Origin: DASTSN01 sp035549175
GTDB lineage: Bacteria; Bacteroidota; Bacteroidia; Chitinophagales; Chitinophagaceae
Direction of reading: 5' to 3'
Assembly: GCA_035549175.1 (NCBI GenBank)
Contig: DASZRL010000059.1
Location: 1 to 25,529 of the forward strand
Length of the DNA: 25,529 nucleotides
Shown here: positions 23,617 to 25,529 of the stretch, piece by piece
Layout: each line of letters starts with the position of its first letter
Numbering within the stretch: the stretch's first letter is position 1
The notes under the pieces: model-generated
The model's database searches: none
What the model was told of the DNA's origin: nothing
What the model saw: only the letters and a program-made list of their open reading frames with translations
Position numbers and translations under genes: made by a program

Positions 23617-24322
23617 CCTATATCTGGTTAACCAAATTGTTGTTCGCTCACCTGCTCACCGACTTCTTCCTGCAGCGTAAGGCCTGGATTGAGGAACGGA
23701 ACCGCAGGCATTTTGCTTCTCCCCTGCTCTACCTGCATACGTTTCTCACTGCGGGTGTAGCCTGGCTCTTTATTGGATGGTCCTACTGGGGTGTCGCGCT
23801 GGTCATTTTTGGGACGCATACGCTTATAGACGGCTGGAAGTCGTACATGCCGCCAACAACTTCCTACTTCCTTTTCGACCAGCTGTTGCACCTGCTGGTC
23901 CTCTTCGCCTGCCGGGTGTTCACCTTTACGAGCCTGCCGGAATGGAAAACGATCCTGGGAGACCTGGGCCGCAATGAAAAGGGGTGATATACGGCGACTG
24001 CCCTGCTGTTACTCACCTGGCCCTGCGGCTACCTTGTCTCTTTCCTGACCCTGAAATGGCAGCGCCAGGGGGATGTGGACGAAGGCCTGGTGGATGCCGG
24101 CAAATGGATCGGCATGCTGGAGCGCTGCTGATATTCATCTTCGTGATGGAAAACCAGTTTGAAGCCATCGGGCTGCTCATTGCGGCAAAGAGCATCCTGC
24201 GTTTCAGGGAAAACATCCTCACCCAAAACAAGACAGAATACCTGTTGGTAGGTACCCTGATCAGCCTCTCCCTCGCGATCCTGGCCGGCTTGCTGGTCCG
24301 TTACCTTCACACGACCGGATAG
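23613..24322 (+). pseudogene. DUF3307 membrane protein, broken by a stop codon and a frameshift
   Basis: The frame starts MTYIWLTKLLFAHLLTDFFLQ, with GTHTLIDGWKSY near 69-80, the DUF3307 pattern of an integral membrane protein of unknown function. An in-frame TGA at 23985-23987 interrupts it, but the same frame continues sensibly (YTATALLLLTWPCGYLVSF). Near 24122-24128 one base is missing: LER is then followed in another frame by LLIFIFVMENQFEAIGLLIA and AKSILRFRENILTQNK up to the stop at 24320-24322. Read through both lesions it gives about 236 residues with several membrane segments, the family length. Two independent lesions argue for a pseudogene; assembly errors are the alternative. It overlaps the SatD gene by four bases. 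Confidence 0.75.
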
Positions 24323-24507
24323 CCAGCCGGCCGGCCCTGCGCGAAGCCCTTCCACCACCATGCGCCCAAGGGCCGTTTATACCCCACCCACCTGGGCGAA
24401 CCAGCCGCAGGGGAATTCCTTACGCCTCCCTATGCCCGGCCCGGCCTTCCACGCCATTATTTCCGTTTCGTTACCCCGGATCCGGATTCCTGTCCTGGCT
24501 ATTTGCT

Positions 24508-24515
24508 TAGATTTA
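24508..24515 (+). promoter_or_regulatory. Candidate -7 element of the MutS-like gene
   Basis: TAGATTTA has one mismatch to TAnnTTTG and ends four bases before the ATG at 24520, the same spacing as at purK and the ABC ATPase gene. No -33 TTG is evident. Confidence 0.3.
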
Positions 24516-24519
24516 CGGC

Positions 24520-25529
24520 ATGGCAAGTCATCGTGATCCCCGGGCTGTTTACCGGGACCTGGTCACTCACTGGACCGGTGAGCGTCACCGGTTGAATCTG
24601 AAAAAAAACCGGATCGGTTGGGGCAGACTCGCCAGCGTAGTGCTGGCCCTGACCGGGCTTTTCACCCTCTGGTCCCCGGGCTGGTACCTGGCCATCGGTG
24701 CATTCACACTCGGCATGGCTGCATTCCTGCGCCTGGTAGCCCGGGATGTAAAGGTATCGGCGGACCTGCATCAGGCCGAACTCATGCTGGCCATTAACCA
24801 GGAGGAGCTGCGAATCCTGGACCACCAGTTTGCAGATCGCGAGGATGGCAGCCGGTGGATGGAAACCGACCACCCTTATGCCGCTGACCTGGATATACTG
24901 GGCCGCTCCTCGCTGTACCAGGTACTGAACCGAACCACTTCGGAGCAGGGTGGTGCGCAACTGGCCCGCTGGCTGCTTCACCCCGCTGACGGTCGGGAGA
25001 TTCTGCACCGCCAGGAGGCCATCGGAGAATTATCCCCGCTAACCGAATGGCGCCAGAAGTTCCAGGCCGCCGGCATGTCAGTCCGGATGACCACCGGCAC
25101 CCAGCAAAGGCTGGAACACTGGATTCAGCAGGAGGATCCCTTTACCCGTCGGCCTGCGTGGCATTGGATACGTTGGGTGGAACCCGCGGTAATGGGCCTG
25201 CTGGTGGCCGGCTACCTGGCCTCCGTGATTCCGGGTCCCCTGTTCTGGGGCCTGGCCTTTCTGTTTTTTCTCCTCACCGGTTCGTTCAGCCGCCGCATCA
25301 CCACGCTGTACACGCAACTGGGACGGGTAGCTCCCGAATTAGCCACCCTGTCCCGGAGTGCCCACCTGATGGAAACGCCCGGATTCCGGAGCCCGATGCT
25401 GCGGGACCTGCAGCAGCCGTTCATGGTGTCCGGACAGCGGGCCTCCGTGGCGATCGGCGAGCTGAAAAGCATACTGGATCGCTTTGACCTGCGGCAGAAC
25501 CCCGCCGTTTTCTTTATCCTGAACACCCT
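24520..25529 (+). CDS. Membrane-anchored MutS-family protein, 3' end beyond the window
   Basis: An open frame of 336 codons with no stop before the window ends. Two hydrophobic hairpins (about 36-70 and 221-252) are embedded in a MutS-type core. HPYAADLDILGRSSLYQVLNRTTSEQGGAQLARWLLHP (118-155) matches the MutS pattern in which the substrate-free core clamps around DNA; FDLRQNPAVFFILNT near the end precedes where the ATPase domain would begin. The mismatch-recognition domain I of true MutS is absent. Such proteins are common in Bacteroidota, and their role is not established. Walker motifs would lie beyond the window. The start ATG is supported by a -7-like element four bases upstream. Confidence 0.82.
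   Translation, partial: MASHRDPRAVYRDLVTHWTGERHRLNLKKNRIGWGRLASVVLALTGLFTLWSPGWYLAIGAFTLGMAAFLRLVARDVKVSADLHQAELMLAINQEELRILDHQFADREDGSRWMETDHPYAADLDILGRSSLYQVLNRTTSEQGGAQLARWLLHPADGREILHRQEAIGELSPLTEWRQKFQAAGMSVRMTTGTQQRLEHWIQQEDPFTRRPAWHWIRWVEPAVMGLLVAGYLASVIPGPLFWGLAFLFFLLTGSFSRRITTLYTQLGRVAPELATLSRSAHLMETPGFRSPMLRDLQQPFMVSGQRASVAIGELKSILDRFDLRQNPAVFFILNT

Noticed and set aside
24323..24519. Short ORF and small GC palindromes between the DUF3307 pseudogene and the MutS-like gene
   Set aside because: The ORF (from 24360) has no family resemblance and overlaps the MutS-like start; the palindromes are short and GC-rich as expected here.

Overview
The window reads as chromosomal DNA of a fairly GC-rich member of the Bacteroidota, most like Chitinophagaceae or a neighbouring family. 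Four things point there: repeated TAnnTTTG-type -7 promoter elements (TATCTTTGC three times) with few Shine-Dalgarno sequences; a tmRNA whose tag reads GNTQYAMAA; gene families typical of the phylum (BshC, YfiT-type bacillithiol transferase, SatD next to DUF3307, a membrane-anchored MutS relative, an L,D-transpeptidase fused to a TonB-C-like domain); and an outer-membrane RND efflux operon. The family-level placement is inference.

Layout. Positions 1-2150 (minus strand) hold the 5' end of a YfiT-like transferase gene, an ABC ATPase and class I fructose-1,6-bisphosphatase. Divergent from these is aspartate kinase (2491-3786), which meets a convergent L,D-transpeptidase (3815-4996). 4-Hydroxyphenylpyruvate dioxygenase follows (5097-6230), with a possible 34-residue leader ORF upstream. 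purK (6507-7682) and purE (13432-13980) point the same way but are separated by a complete three-gene RND efflux operon (7782-13310) that ends in a strong hairpin. The minus strand from 13984 to 19966 carries bshC, a FAD-dependent amino-acid dehydrogenase, a cobalamin-dependent ribonucleotide reductase and a luciferase-like monooxygenase.

From about 20200 to 22290 base composition and codon use become visibly AT-richer. This segment has an AraC-type regulator, a VOC-family protein, small unrecognised membrane ORFs and the degraded C-terminal end of a serine site-specific recombinase. The recombinase remnant runs directly into the 3' end of ssrA (tmRNA, 22292-22665, minus strand). I read this as the worn remains of an element inserted at the ssrA 3' end. 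Beyond ssrA lie a SatD-like gene with a strong operator-like dyad, a DUF3307 membrane-protein gene broken by a stop codon and a frameshift, and the first 1010 bases of a MutS-family gene that runs off the window.

Functional links. PurK and PurE are consecutive steps of purine synthesis. BshC makes bacillithiol, and the YfiT-like protein is a candidate user of it. MFP, RND pump and TolC-like channel form one tripartite efflux system. No CRISPR array, rRNA, tRNA or intact transposase was seen. The least explained items are the leader-like ORF and hairpin before hppD, the interleaved inverted repeats at 20053-20160, the altered SatD protein with its operator, and the recombinase/ssrA junction.
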